54,627 nucleotides of DNA from Firmicutes bacterium CAG:552 (GCA_000435495.1 FR884014.1:1-54627), one strand, 5' to 3'. Positions 7,810 to 16,273 are shown, counted from the first letter of the stretch. A program made the numbers and translations. The notes: generated by a model not told the origin, from the sequence alone.

Positions 7810-8322
7810 CTATCCGAGAATTTCTTCTACGGTCTTGCCACGAAGAGCAGCTATTTTTTCTGCCGAGCGAAGCGACTTAAGTCCTTCGAAGGTAGCCTTT
7901 ACGGTGTTAATCGAATTTCTCGAACCGTAGCTCTTAGTGGTTATATTCTTGATGCCGGCAAGCTCTACTACCGAACGAACGGATGCGCCTGCGATAACGC
8001 CTCGACCTTCGGGAGCCGGCTTCAAAATTACTACGCTCTTGCCGAACTTTCCTACAACTTCGTGCGGGATAGTGCTTTCGCCGATAGAAACCTTAACCAT
8101 GTTTCTGCGAGCAATTTGCTCTGCCTTTTTGATAGCTTCGGGAACTTCTGCGGCTTTTCCGGTGCCGATACCGATGCTGCCGTTGCCGTCGCCTACTACG
8201 ATAAGGGCTGCGAAACGCATGTTACGTCCGCCCTTAACAACCTTAGTAATACGATTTACGGCTACGAGTCTGCTCTGGATACCGTCGTCGTGTTTTTCTA
8301 CTACTTGTTCTCTCTTTGCCAT
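7810..8322 (-). CDS. rpsE: 30S ribosomal protein S5
   Basis: uS5, 170 residues, involved in decoding accuracy and mRNA entry. Motifs: VVEKHDDGIQSRLVAVNRITK, GGRNMRFAALIVVGDGNGSIG in the double-stranded RNA-binding-like domain, and GVIAGASVRSVVELAGIKN in the C-terminal domain. Spacing to both neighbours is 10-12 nt. Confidence 0.99.
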   Translation of the reverse strand: MAKREQVVEKHDDGIQSRLVAVNRITKVVKGGRNMRFAALIVVGDGNGSIGIGTGKAAEVPEAIKKAEQIARRNMVKVSIGESTIPHEVVGKFGKSVVILKPAPEGRGVIAGASVRSVVELAGIKNITTKSYGSRNSINTVKATFEGLKSLRSAEKIAALRGKTVEEILG

Positions 8323-8334
8323 TATCCTATCCTC

Positions 8335-8697
8335 CTAAAACTCAAGTCCGCTTTCTCTTGCGCCGTCTGCGAGAGCTTTTACTCTGCCGGTGTAGAGATA
8401 TCCGCCTCTGTCGAATACAACGGTCTTAACGCCCGCTGCGATAGCGCGCTCTGCTACGAGCTGTCCTACCTTTTTAGCGGCCTCGGTCTTATTGAGTCCG
8501 TTACCGTCAAATCCTTTGGCAACGGTCGATGCGGAAGCAATGGTGATTCCCTTGATATCGTCTATAACCTGAGCGTAGATATGAGAAGTGCTGCGATATA
8601 CGCACAATCTGGGCGTTTCTGCAGTACCTTTGAGGTGCGCTCTGATTTTAAGATGTCTTTTGGCTCTGACGCCATTTTTATTTATCTTGCTTATCAT
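8335..8697 (-). CDS. rplR: 50S ribosomal protein L18
   Basis: uL18, 120 residues, binds 5S rRNA together with L5 and L25. N-terminal basic arm MISKINKNGVRAKRHLKIRA, then RLCVYRSTSHIYAQVIDD and VVFDRGGYLYTGRVKALADG, the conserved C-terminal motif. The start is 12 nt downstream of rplF. Confidence 0.99.
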   Translation of the reverse strand: MISKINKNGVRAKRHLKIRAHLKGTAETPRLCVYRSTSHIYAQVIDDIKGITIASASTVAKGFDGNGLNKTEAAKKVGQLVAERAIAAGVKTVVFDRGGYLYTGRVKALADGARESGLEF

Positions 8698-8709
8698 AAT
8701 GCTCTCCTA

Positions 8710-9252
8710 TTATTTACCTTTCTTGCCTTCTTTGAGGATAACGACTTCGTCGCTGTAACGAATGCCGTAAGCGTGATACGGTTCTACCGGGCGCTTGGAC
8801 TTAACGGTTGCTGCGAACTGTCCCACAAGAGCCTTGTCGATACCGGTAACCACGATGGTGTTAGCATCGGGGCAGGTAACGGTAATGCCTTGGGGCGCAG
8901 TCATCTCTACGGGATGGCTGAGTCCCAAACTCATAGTAAGTTTAGAGCCGTTCATAGCAACTTTCCAACCTACGCCGTTTACGACAAGCGTCTTGGTAAA
9001 GGGAGTTACAACGCCGTTTACCATATTGTTGATAAGCTGACGATAAAGGCCGTACTTGCTGTTGGTTTCTTTGTCGGTCTGATCCGCACATTCTACGTGA
9101 ATAACGTTGCCGTCTACTTTTATAGAAATTTTTCTGTCCACGATTTCCTGCGAAAGGGTACCCTTAGGTCCTTTTACGGTAACCACGTTACCGTCTACGG
9201 TAACGGTTACTCCTGCGGGAATGTGAACGGGCAATTTACCTATTCTTGACAT
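8710..9252 (-). CDS. rplF: 50S ribosomal protein L6
   Basis: uL6, 180 residues, two repeated domains near the GTPase-associated centre. It begins MSRIGKLPVHIPAGVTV and ends with the conserved KRPVEPYHAYGIRYSDEVV and KEGKKGK. The start at 9252 is chosen by family N-terminus and by the AAGGAGGG just upstream. A nine-codon longer in-frame start at 9279 would run back into rpsH and is rejected. Confidence 0.99.
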   Translation of the reverse strand: MSRIGKLPVHIPAGVTVTVDGNVVTVKGPKGTLSQEIVDRKISIKVDGNVIHVECADQTDKETNSKYGLYRQLINNMVNGVVTPFTKTLVVNGVGWKVAMNGSKLTMSLGLSHPVEMTAPQGITVTCPDANTIVVTGIDKALVGQFAATVKSKRPVEPYHAYGIRYSDEVVILKEGKKGK

Positions 9253-9262
9253 AATACCCTCC

Positions 9263-9661
9263 TTACCAGATGTAGGCAAGCACTTCGCCGCCTATCTTCT
9301 GCATGCGCGCCTGTCTGTCGGTCATGACGCCCTTAGAAGTGGATATTATCGCAATACCCAATCCGTTGATAACTCTGGGGAGGTCTTCGTAACCGCAGTA
9401 TACTCTGAGACCGGGCTTAGATATTCTCTTAAGGCAGGAAATAACCTTATCGTTCTTAGCGCCGTACTTAAGCGTGATATAAATATTTTTACGTCCGTCA
9501 ATTTCTACGATTTCGGCACTCTTGATATAACCTTCCTGAACGAGGATATCTGCGATGGCCTTCTTCATTTTGGAAGCGGGAACGGTAACCGTGTCGTGCT
9601 TTGCCGTCAAAGCGTTTCTAATTCTTGTAAGCAAATCTGCTATAGGATCGTTTACTACCAT
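9263..9661 (-). CDS. rpsH: 30S ribosomal protein S8
   Basis: uS8, 132 residues, a primary 16S binder and in E. coli the spc operon repressor. Begins MVVNDPIADLLTRIRNALTA and ends with the RNA-binding motif ISTSKGVMTDRQARMQKIGG. AAGGAG lies at normal distance from the ATG. The gap to rpsN is 9 nt. Confidence 0.99.
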   Translation of the reverse strand: MVVNDPIADLLTRIRNALTAKHDTVTVPASKMKKAIADILVQEGYIKSAEIVEIDGRKNIYITLKYGAKNDKVISCLKRISKPGLRVYCGYEDLPRVINGLGIAIISTSKGVMTDRQARMQKIGGEVLAYIW

Positions 9662-9670
9662 AATTCCTCC

Positions 9671-9856
9671 TTACCAACTCGACTTCTTAACGCCGGGGAT
9701 TTCGCCCTTATACGCTTTTTCTCTGAAACAAATTCTGCAAATACCATACTTGCGAAGAACGGCGTGCGGTCTTCCGCAAAGTTTGCATCTGGTATAAGCT
9801 CTGGTTGTGAACTTAGCAGGCTTTTGCTGCTTGTTTATCATTGCTTTCTTTGCCAT
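9671..9856 (-). CDS. rpsN: 30S ribosomal protein S14, type Z
   Basis: uS14 of the short zinc form, 61 residues. It has a CxxC (CKLCG) and a second CxxC (CRICF) 16 residues on, which together bind zinc, and the motif RPHAVLRKYGICRICFREKA. This zinc-type paralogue is the ancestral form in Gram-positives; no zinc-free copy is in the window. Confidence 0.99.
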   Translation of the reverse strand: MAKKAMINKQQKPAKFTTRAYTRCKLCGRPHAVLRKYGICRICFREKAYKGEIPGVKKSSW

Positions 9857-9878
9857 AAATCAAATTCTCCTTTCCCTA

Positions 9879-10433
9879 TTAGTTCTTGAAGGGCATTCCA
9901 AGCTTAACAAGGAGCTGCTTAGCTTCGTCGTCACTCTTTGCTGAGGTAACCATGCAAACGTCAAAGCCTCTTACTTTTTCTACCTGTTCGTACGGAACTT
10001 CGGGGAATATGATCTGTTCCCTTACGCCTACCGCATAATTTCCTCTTCCGTCAAACGACTTTCCGGAAATACCGCGGAAGTCTCTTACACGGGGGAAAGC
10101 AATGGATACGAGCTTATCGAAAAATTCGTACATTTTGTCGCCTCTGAGCGTAATTTTAACGCCGATGGACTGACCTTCTCTAAGCTTAAAGTTAGCAACG
10201 GACTTTTTAGCCTTGGTAACTATAGCCTTTTGACCTGCGATTGCTTCGAGTTCTGCAATTGCGGTCTGAATGCTCTTAGAGTTGTCCTTTATATCGCCGA
10301 GACGCATATTAAGAACGATTTTCTCAAGTTTAGGAACTTCCATTATGTTCTTGTATCCTCGTTCCTTCATAAGTGCGGGAACAATTTCGGTAAGGTATCT
10401 TGTCTTAAGTCTGTTTCTTTTCAATTCAGCCAT
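9879..10433 (-). CDS. rplE: 50S ribosomal protein L5
   Basis: uL5, 184 residues, binds 5S rRNA and bridges to S13. Motifs: RYLTEIVPALMKERGYKNIM, LEKIVLNMRLGDIKDN, KKSVANFKLREGQSIGVKIT, and RDFRGISGKSFDGRGNYAVG. Family length. Located between rplX and rpsN with 13- and 22-nt gaps. Confidence 0.99.
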   Translation of the reverse strand: MAELKRNRLKTRYLTEIVPALMKERGYKNIMEVPKLEKIVLNMRLGDIKDNSKSIQTAIAELEAIAGQKAIVTKAKKSVANFKLREGQSIGVKITLRGDKMYEFFDKLVSIAFPRVRDFRGISGKSFDGRGNYAVGVREQIIFPEVPYEQVEKVRGFDVCMVTSAKSDDEAKQLLVKLGMPFKN

Positions 10434-10446
10434 TTAAGTACCCTCC

Positions 10447-10872
10447 TTAATTCTCTTCGGCGGGCTTAGCGTCCGACTTACGAGTACGCTTTACCTTGCC
10501 GGTGGACTTTTCCGCTTTAGCCGCACTCTTCTTTTTAGCGGGAGCAGCAGGCTTAGCGCTGTCTATATCGAAACCGCATTTTTTGCAGCTTCTGTGACTC
10601 TTGCCGTCTACTTCGATAGTAGCTATACGAGTAGCTTTACCGCAAGAAGGGCATACGAGCATAACGTTGCTTATGTCAACGTTTCCCTCGCTCTTTACAA
10701 TGCCGCTCTGCTCCTGAGCCGAACGAGCTTTGCGATGACGAGAAATCATATTGACATTTTCTACTTTTACGGACGCATTTTTAACGTCTACCGAAAGCAC
10801 TTTGCCGCTTTCGCCTTTGTCCGATCCGGCCAAAACCTTAACGGTATCGCCTTTTTTAATTCGTAAACTCAT
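10447..10872 (-). CDS. rplX: 50S ribosomal protein L24 with a basic tail
   Basis: uL24, an assembly initiator protein beside the exit tunnel. Residues ~1-60 are the KOW domain (KKGDTVKVLAGSDKGESGKV). A zinc-ribbon-like CPSCG...CKKCG follows at ~75-100. At 141 residues it exceeds the usual ~100-105; the excess is a Lys/Ala-rich low-complexity tail (AKPAAPAKKKSAAKAEKS onward) that ends PAEEN. The tail may be a lineage-specific RNA-contacting extension, but it adds no recognised domain. Confidence 0.98.
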   Translation of the reverse strand: MSLRIKKGDTVKVLAGSDKGESGKVLSVDVKNASVKVENVNMISRHRKARSAQEQSGIVKSEGNVDISNVMLVCPSCGKATRIATIEVDGKSHRSCKKCGFDIDSAKPAAPAKKKSAAKAEKSTGKVKRTRKSDAKPAEEN

Positions 10873-10884
10873 TGTCTGTCCTCC

Positions 10885-11253
10885 TTACAAAACTTCGGGC
10901 GCCAAGGAAACTATTTTCATATAGTCCTTGTCACGCAATTCTCTTGCGATGGGTCCGAAGATTCGGGTGCCTCTCGGTTGTTTCTGTGTGTCTATTATAA
11001 CGGCTGCGTTATCGTCAAAACGAATATGACTTCCGTCCGGACGATTTACTCCTTTGTGAGTACGAACGATTACCGCTCTTACAACGTCACCCTTCTTTAC
11101 TGCGCCGCCGGTCGTAGCGGATTTTACCGATGCGATAATAACGTCACCGATGTTGCCGCTTCTGCGGAAGGAGCCACCGAGAACACGGATACACATAATT
11201 TCTTTAGCGCCGCTGTTATCGGCTACTTTCAAATAACTCTGTGGTTGTATCAT
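10885..11253 (-). CDS. rplN: 50S ribosomal protein L14
   Basis: uL14, 122 residues, at the subunit interface and the binding site of RsfS. Starts MIQPQSYLKVADNSGAKEIM; conserved GDVVRAVIVRTHKG and GTRIFGPIARELRDKDYMKI. Full length, 11- to 12-nt gaps to both neighbours, AAGGAG ribosome site. Confidence 0.99.
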   Translation of the reverse strand: MIQPQSYLKVADNSGAKEIMCIRVLGGSFRRSGNIGDVIIASVKSATTGGAVKKGDVVRAVIVRTHKGVNRPDGSHIRFDDNAAVIIDTQKQPRGTRIFGPIARELRDKDYMKIVSLAPEVL

Positions 11254-11264
11254 AAACGTTCTCC

Positions 11265-11528
11265 TTATTTAGCCTTTTCTACTATTCGATTAAGACGGAA
11301 GCACTTATCCTTGGAAAGAGGTCTGGTTTCGATGATTTCGACTACGTCGCCCTCGCCGGCTTCGTTGTTTTCGTCATGTGCCTTAAACTTAGTAGTGGTA
11401 TTTATGGTCTTTTTGTACAGAGGGTGCTTAGTCTTGTCACGAACGGCAACGACGATGGTTTTGTCCATCTTATCGCTAACGACGATGCCCACTCTTACCT
11501 TACGGTTGTTTCTTATAATTTCCGACAT
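11265..11528 (-). CDS. rpsQ: 30S ribosomal protein S17
   Basis: uS17, 87 residues, OB-fold, an early 16S binder. Motifs: KVRVGIVVSDKMDKTIVVAV, RTKHPLYKKTINTTTKF-type central strand, and GDVVEIIETRPLSKDKCFRL. GGAGG lies 9 nt upstream of the ATG. Confidence 0.99.
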   Translation of the reverse strand: MSEIIRNNRKVRVGIVVSDKMDKTIVVAVRDKTKHPLYKKTINTTTKFKAHDENNEAGEGDVVEIIETRPLSKDKCFRLNRIVEKAK

Positions 11529-11544
11529 TGTCTATCCCCTCCGA

Positions 11545-11742
11545 TTAGTTCTTCTTTGCAAGCTCGCGCTCGCGAATAGCGGTCTTTATTCTTGCTATGT
11601 CTCTCTTGCATTTTTTCATCTGCATGGGATTTGTAAGCTGACCGGTTGCATGGCTGAAGCGCAAATTGAACAATTCTTGCTTAAGCTCTGCGAGCTTTGC
11701 GTTAAGTTCGGCGTCTTGTAAATCACGATACGAAACTTTCAT
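11545..11742 (-). CDS. rpmC: 50S ribosomal protein L29
   Basis: uL29, 65 residues, a helical hairpin at the peptide exit site that helps dock SRP and trigger factor. The core ELKQELFNLRFSHATGQLTN and RDIARIKTAIRERELA are visible. Its ATG overlaps the rplP stop by one base (TAATG). Confidence 0.99.
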   Translation of the reverse strand: MKVSYRDLQDAELNAKLAELKQELFNLRFSHATGQLTNPMQMKKCKRDIARIKTAIRERELAKKN

Positions 11743-12194
11743 TATGCTTCAACCTCCTTTTCTTCGTTAGCGTCTGCGCTCTTAATCTCGTCTTTACGAG
11801 CGAATTTGCATCTTACGGGCAACTTGTGCGAAGCAAGACGAAGAGCCTCTTTTGCGATTTCTTCGCTGACGTCTGCCATTTCGAACAATACTCTTCCCGG
11901 CTTTACTACGGCTACCCAATATTCGGGCGAACCTTTACCTGAACCCATTCGGGTTTCGGCGGGCTTCTTGGTTACAGGCTTGTGCGGGAAAATATCTATC
12001 CAAACTTTACCGCCACGCTTGATATATCTGGTCATAGCTACACGGGCAGCTTCGATTTGCTTGGAATCTATCCAACCCGGATCCATAGCAACAAGGCCGT
12101 ACTCGCCGTAAGCGATGATGTTACCCTTGTTAGCCTTGCCTTTCATTCTGCCTCGCTGAACGCGACGTCTTTTTACTCTCTTAGGCAATAACAT
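11742..12194 (-). CDS. rplP: 50S ribosomal protein L16
   Basis: uL16, 150 residues, close to the A-site tRNA elbow. Begins MLLPKRVKRRRVQRGRMKGK; motifs GEYGLVAMDPGWIDSKQIEA, RVAMTRYIKRGGKVWIDIFP and RMGSGKGSPEYWVAVVKPGR. The C-terminus is slightly longer than usual and acidic (SADANEEKEVEA). It overlaps both rpsC and rpmC by one base. Confidence 0.99.
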   Translation of the reverse strand: MLLPKRVKRRRVQRGRMKGKANKGNIIAYGEYGLVAMDPGWIDSKQIEAARVAMTRYIKRGGKVWIDIFPHKPVTKKPAETRMGSGKGSPEYWVAVVKPGRVLFEMADVSEEIAKEALRLASHKLPVRCKFARKDEIKSADANEEKEVEA

Positions 12195-12853
12195 TACTGC
12201 TGTCCTCCTTCCTTAAGCTGAGGAATGATCTCTCCCTTATAAACCCAAATTTTGATACCGATTTTGCCGAAAGTGGTATTTGCTTCCGCTTCTGCGTAAT
12301 CGATGTCTGCACGCAAAGTCTGAAGGGGTATCGAACCATCGTGATAACTTTCGCTACGAGCAATTTCTGCGCCGTCGAGACGTCCGGAAACGGTAATCTT
12401 TACACCCTTTGCACCGCTGCGCATTACTCTGCCCATAGACTGCTTCATCGTTCTGCGGAACGAAGCTCTCTTTTCGATTTGAGCCGCAATGTTTTCGGCA
12501 ACGAGCTGAGCGTCCATATCCGGTTTTTTAACTTCGAGAACGTTGATGTAAATGGTTCTTTCTTTTTTTACGATTTTGGTAAGTTCTTTTTTAAGCTGCT
12601 CTACGCCTGCGCCCTTGATGCCGATAAGCATGCCGGGTTTGGAAGTGTAGATGTTTACGGTAACTTTACCCTGTGCTCTGTCGATGGTGGTCTTGGAGAT
12701 GCCGAAGGTATAATACTTACGCTTAATGAACTCTCTGATTTTGTGGTCTTCTACCAAGAAATCTGCGAAATCTTTTTTGCTTGCGTACCACTGAGCGTTC
12801 CAGCCCTGTATTACGCCCACTCTGAGTCCGTGGGGATTAACTTTCTGTCCCAT
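12194..12853 (-). CDS. rpsC: 30S ribosomal protein S3
   Basis: uS3, 219 residues, at the mRNA entry channel. N-terminal MGQKVNPHGLRVGVIQGWNA, the KH domain (VNIYTSKPGMLIGIKGAGVE; the usual GxxG appears as IGIKGAG), and the C-terminal RMGRVMRSGAKGVKI-like segment and GKIGIKIWVYKGEI. The stop overlaps rplP by one base. Confidence 0.99.
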   Translation of the reverse strand: MGQKVNPHGLRVGVIQGWNAQWYASKKDFADFLVEDHKIREFIKRKYYTFGISKTTIDRAQGKVTVNIYTSKPGMLIGIKGAGVEQLKKELTKIVKKERTIYINVLEVKKPDMDAQLVAENIAAQIEKRASFRRTMKQSMGRVMRSGAKGVKITVSGRLDGAEIARSESYHDGSIPLQTLRADIDYAEAEANTTFGKIGIKIWVYKGEIIPQLKEGGQQ

Positions 12854-12855
12854 GA

Positions 12856-13248
12856 TTATTTACCCTCCTTGATCTCATCGAGAATTACGGTGATGTGGCT
12901 GGTGCGCTTTAAGATAGCGTGGCCTCTGCCCTTGGAAACGGGATTCATTCTCTTAAGAGAAGGACCGCCGTCCGCAAAAATCTCTGCGATATAAAGGTCG
13001 CTTCTCGAAAGTCCCTTAAACTCTGCGTTAGCCACAGCGGACTTAACGAGTTTGTTTACTACCTCTGCCGATGCATTGGGAATAGCCTCGAGCATAGCCA
13101 TAGCTTCGTTTACGGATTTGCCCCTTACAACGTTAAGAACGATCCTAACCTTGCTCGGAGAAATTCTGATATATCTGGCACGAGCAGTGGGACGCATGTC
13201 TTTTTCTTCACGTCTTTTAGCCGTTTTTTCTTTACTTCTTTTAGCCAT
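12856..13248 (-). CDS. rplV: 50S ribosomal protein L22
   Basis: uL22, 130 residues; its beta-hairpin lines the nascent peptide tunnel. Residues 1-17 form a basic N-terminal extension (MAKRSKEKTAKRREEKD), common in Clostridia. The core is ARARYIRISPSKVRIVLNVV and the tunnel hairpin MNPVSKGRGHAILKRTSHIT. Two nucleotides separate it from rpsC. Confidence 0.99.
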   Translation of the reverse strand: MAKRSKEKTAKRREEKDMRPTARARYIRISPSKVRIVLNVVRGKSVNEAMAMLEAIPNASAEVVNKLVKSAVANAEFKGLSRSDLYIAEIFADGGPSLKRMNPVSKGRGHAILKRTSHITVILDEIKEGK

Positions 13249-13259
13249 TGTCTTTCTCC

Positions 13260-13538
13260 TTATTTAGCCTTGGTCGTCTTCTCGCCTGCGTGACCTTTAA
13301 AAGTACGGGTGGGAGCGAATTCACCGAGCTTATGTCCTACCATTTCTTCGGTGCAATATACGGGAACGTGCTTGCGACCGTCGTGTACCGCTATGGTCTG
13401 ACCGATAAATTCAGGGTAAATCGTAGAACTTCTCGACCACGTTTTGATAACTTTTTTATCGGTGGTGTCCATCTGAGCGCATACTCTGTTGAACAATCTT
13501 TCCTCTACATAAGGACCTTTTTTCAAACTTCTACTCAT
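13260..13538 (-). CDS. rpsS: 30S ribosomal protein S19
   Basis: uS19, 92 residues, in the 30S head beside S13. Begins MSRSLKKGPYVEERLFNRVC; conserved KTWSRSSTIYPEFIGQTIAV and MVGHKLGEFAPTRTFKGHAG. Normal length and position between rplB and rplV. Confidence 0.99.
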   Translation of the reverse strand: MSRSLKKGPYVEERLFNRVCAQMDTTDKKVIKTWSRSSTIYPEFIGQTIAVHDGRKHVPVYCTEEMVGHKLGEFAPTRTFKGHAGEKTTKAK

Positions 13539-13550
13539 AATTTACCTCAC

Positions 13551-14378
13551 TTAGTTAATGCGTTTAACAATATATTTGCTACTGTTCTTATGCTTGTTTC
13601 TCGTCTTATATCCGAGAGCGGGCTTGCCCCACGGAGTAACGGGACCCGGACGACCGATAGGCGACTTGCCTTCGCCACCGCCGTGCGGGTGATCACAGGG
13701 GTTCATAACTACGCCTCGAACGGTAGGCTTAACGCCCATGTGACGTTTTCTACCTGCCTTACCCAAGGAAACGAGTTCGTGGTCGAGGTTGCCCACCTGA
13801 CCTACGGTTGCCTTGCAAGTAAGAAGAATCATTCTCATTTCGCCGCTGGGAAGACGAAGAGTCGCATACTTGCCTTCCTTAGCCATAAGCTGAGCGGCTG
13901 CGCCTGCGGTACGAACCATTCTTGCGCCTCTGCCCGGTTGCATCTCTACGCAATGTACCAAAGTACCTACGGGAATCGCCGAAAGCGGGAGAGCGTTGCC
14001 TGCCTTTATATCTGCGTTTTCGCCGGAAAGAACGACGTCTCCTACCTGAAGTCCGAGCGGAGCGAGAATATATCTCTTTTCGCCGTCTGCGTAGTTAAGC
14101 AATGCGATATATGCAGTGCGGTTGGGATCGTACTCGATGGTAGCAACCTTTGCCGGAACGTTATCTTTATCTCTCTTAAAATCTATTATACGGTACTTTC
14201 TTCTGTTACCGCCACCGATGTGTCTTACGGTGATACGGCCGTAACTGTTACGTCCGCCTTTGCGGTTGATAGTCGCAAGTAGCGATTTTTCGGGAACTGT
14301 AGCGGTGATCTCTTCAAAAGAGCTTACCGTCTTAAATCTCGTACCCGGAGTTATCGGCTTAAATCTTTTAATTGCCAT
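13551..14378 (-). CDS. rplB: 50S ribosomal protein L2
   Basis: uL2, 275 residues, required for subunit association and peptidyl transfer. N-terminal MAIKRFKPITPGTRFKTVSS; the conserved peptidyl-transferase loop GVVMNPCDHPHGGGEGKSPI contains the essential His of the family. The C-terminal RNKHKNSSKYIVKRIN is typical. Confidence 0.99.
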   Translation of the reverse strand: MAIKRFKPITPGTRFKTVSSFEEITATVPEKSLLATINRKGGRNSYGRITVRHIGGGNRRKYRIIDFKRDKDNVPAKVATIEYDPNRTAYIALLNYADGEKRYILAPLGLQVGDVVLSGENADIKAGNALPLSAIPVGTLVHCVEMQPGRGARMVRTAGAAAQLMAKEGKYATLRLPSGEMRMILLTCKATVGQVGNLDHELVSLGKAGRKRHMGVKPTVRGVVMNPCDHPHGGGEGKSPIGRPGPVTPWGKPALGYKTRNKHKNSSKYIVKRIN

Positions 14379-14390
14379 AATTGCCTCCCC

Positions 14391-14681
14391 TTAACTCAAG
14401 CTCTCGAAGAACTCGATAGCCTTACTGTCGGCTTTGAGCTGAACGTAAGCCTTTTTGGTAGCTGCCGTATAGCCTTGCGTTCTACCCTGTCTCTTAAGTT
14501 TACCTTTTACGTTAACGGTATTAACCTTAGCGACTTTAACCTTGAATATTTCTTCAACTGCAGCCTTGATATCCGTCTTAGTTGCGTTAACATCTACCAA
14601 GAAGCCGTACTTCTTCATGCGGATGCCTTCGTAACTTTTTTCGGAAGTAACCGGCTTTTTGATTACGTCGTATGCGTTCAT
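14391..14681 (-). CDS. rplW: 50S ribosomal protein L23
   Basis: uL23, 96 residues, the docking site for trigger factor and SRP at the tunnel exit. Begins MNAYDVIKKPVTSEKSYEGI. The start at 14681 is chosen by homology and by GGAGG 9 nt upstream; a 17-codon upstream in-frame extension would lie inside rplD. It overlaps rplD by four bases (ATGA), a classic coupling arrangement. Confidence 0.99.
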   Translation of the reverse strand: MNAYDVIKKPVTSEKSYEGIRMKKYGFLVDVNATKTDIKAAVEEIFKVKVAKVNTVNVKGKLKRQGRTQGYTAATKKAYVQLKADSKAIEFFESLS

Positions 14682-15301
14682 GCTTTGTAAGCCTCCTCGA
14701 TCTTTCTGATTGCGGACTCGGTCATTACGCATTTAGCGTTATTTACGAGGTCCCTTACGTTTATCTGATACGCAGGAAGAACGGTTGCGAACGGGATGTT
14801 TGCAATAGCTCTTACCGCCATAGCGTCCATATCTGCGGTCACAATCAAAACTCTCTGTTGGATACCGAGCGTCTTAAGAGCGTTAGCAGCTTCCTTGGTT
14901 TTGCCCGTAAGAACGAGTTCGTCCAAAGCGATCATGTCGCCGTCAGCGAGTTTTGCGCTGAGCGCACTGCGAAGAGCATTGCGACGAGCCTTAACGTTTA
15001 CCTTCTGATCGAAGTCTCTCGGCTTCGGAGCAAATACGACGCCACCCTTAATCCACTGCGGTGCTCGTATCGAACCCTGTCTTGCGTTACCGGTACCCTT
15101 TTGTCTCCACGGCTTGCGTCCGCCGCCTCTTACCTCGGTACGAGTAAGCGTAGATTTGGTACCCTGTCTTGCATTGTTTGCCTGCGCAACTACTACCTGA
15201 TGAATAAGACCTTCGTTGTATTCTGCTCCGAATACGCTTTCGTCAAGCTCGATGGTCTTAACTTCGTTGCCGTTCATATTAAAAACTTTAATGCTTGGCA
15301 T
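14678..15301 (-). CDS. rplD: 50S ribosomal protein L4
   Basis: uL4, 207 residues, lines the exit tunnel and in gammaproteobacteria represses the S10 operon. Motifs: NEGLIHQVVVAQANNARQGT, the tunnel loop RGGGRKPWRQKGTGNARQGS and RAPQWIKGGVVFAPKPRDF. It is the first candidate to test as a regulator of the long S10 leader (16274-16500), although L4 control is not established in this group. Confidence 0.99.
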   Translation of the reverse strand: MPSIKVFNMNGNEVKTIELDESVFGAEYNEGLIHQVVVAQANNARQGTKSTLTRTEVRGGGRKPWRQKGTGNARQGSIRAPQWIKGGVVFAPKPRDFDQKVNVKARRNALRSALSAKLADGDMIALDELVLTGKTKEAANALKTLGIQQRVLIVTADMDAMAVRAIANIPFATVLPAYQINVRDLVNNAKCVMTESAIRKIEEAYKA

Positions 15302-15311
15302 AGTTTACCTC

Positions 15312-15944
15312 CTAATACTTAACGGCTTCTTTAACCGTTACCAATCCGCCTTTGGGACCGGGGATCGCACCTTTTATAAGAAGAACGCTGCGATCTGCGT
15401 CAACCTTAACTACTTTAAGGTTTTTAATAGTAACTCTTTCGTGACCATAATGTCCTGCCATGTGAAGTCCCTTTATTACCTTACTGGGAGTACTGTTCGC
15501 ACCCGAGGAACCTCTTTCTCTGTGAACGGGTCCGGTACCGTGAGTCATCTTAAGTCTGTGCTGATTCCAACGCTTGATTGCGCCGGTGAATCCTCTGCCT
15601 CGGGTAACGCCGATTACGTCTACGATATCTCCACCCGAGAAAATGTCACACTTGATCTCGCTACCGATCTCGTACTTGTCACAGTTATCGAACTTAAATT
15701 CTTTAACGACTTTCTTAGCGGACACATTGGCTTTTTTAAACTGCCCCGCCATCGGCTTGCTTACCTTGCGATCCGCAATGTCTTCGAAACCGCAAACAAC
15801 GGACGAATGGGTATCTTTGCCTTTTACTTTCTTATCTATTACTACCATGGGTCCCGCCAAAACTACGGTTACGGGAACCATCAAGCCGGTTTCGTCAAAT
15901 ATTTGAGTCATACCGAGCTTTCTGCCCAATATAGCTTTTTCCAT
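15312..15944 (-). CDS. rplC: 50S ribosomal protein L3
   Basis: uL3, 210 residues, reaches the peptidyl transferase centre. Begins MEKAILGRKLGMTQIFDETG; the conserved loop RGRGFTGAIKRWNQHRLKMT and HGTGPVHRERGSSGANSTPS (the GSIG-like turn) are intact. The rpsJ-rplC gap is 20 nt. Confidence 0.99.
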   Translation of the reverse strand: MEKAILGRKLGMTQIFDETGLMVPVTVVLAGPMVVIDKKVKGKDTHSSVVCGFEDIADRKVSKPMAGQFKKANVSAKKVVKEFKFDNCDKYEIGSEIKCDIFSGGDIVDVIGVTRGRGFTGAIKRWNQHRLKMTHGTGPVHRERGSSGANSTPSKVIKGLHMAGHYGHERVTIKNLKVVKVDADRSVLLIKGAIPGPKGGLVTVKEAVKY

Positions 15945-15964
15945 AATTATCTACCTCCGCTGCC

Positions 15965-16273
15965 TTATAACTTTATCTGGATATCTACACCGGCAGGTAA
16001 ATCAAGTTTCATAAGCGAATCAACCGTTTTTGCTGATGGACTATAGATATCTATCAATCTCTTATGGGTTCTGAGTTCGAACTGCTCGCGCGAATCCTTG
16101 TACTTGTGTACTGCGCGAAGAATAGTAACGATCTCTCTGTCTGTCGGAAGCGGTATAGGTCCGCTTACCTTGATGCCTGTCTGCTTAGCGGCTTCCACAA
16201 TGCGAGCCGCACTCTGATCGATCAGGTCATGGTCGTAAGCCTTAAGCTTAATTCTAATTTTCTGACTTGCCAT
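15965..16273 (-). CDS. rpsJ: 30S ribosomal protein S10
   Basis: uS10, 102 residues, first gene of the cluster; also binds NusB in antitermination. Begins MASQKIRIKLKAYDHDLIDQ; RTHKRLIDIYSPSAKTVDSL is conserved. The start at 16273 is supported by GGAGG 6 nt upstream; an upstream in-frame start at 16291 would delete that site and is rejected. tuf and the str operon are not adjacent; a dedicated promoter lies 230 nt upstream. Confidence 0.99.
   Translation of the reverse strand: MASQKIRIKLKAYDHDLIDQSAARIVEAAKQTGIKVSGPIPLPTDREIVTILRAVHKYKDSREQFELRTHKRLIDIYSPSAKTVDSLMKLDLPAGVDIQIKL

Noticed and set aside
7708..9249. Very long plus-strand open frame (513 codons)
   Set aside because: It lies exactly antisense to rpmD, rpsE, rplR and rplF, all certain genes; it is a by-product of their codon use and has no ribosome site.
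9253..9279. Longer start for rplF (and similar longer frames for adk, rpsJ, rplW, nrdG)
   Set aside because: The extensions overlap the neighbouring gene or the ribosome site and are absent from the families; the shorter starts agree with known N-termini.
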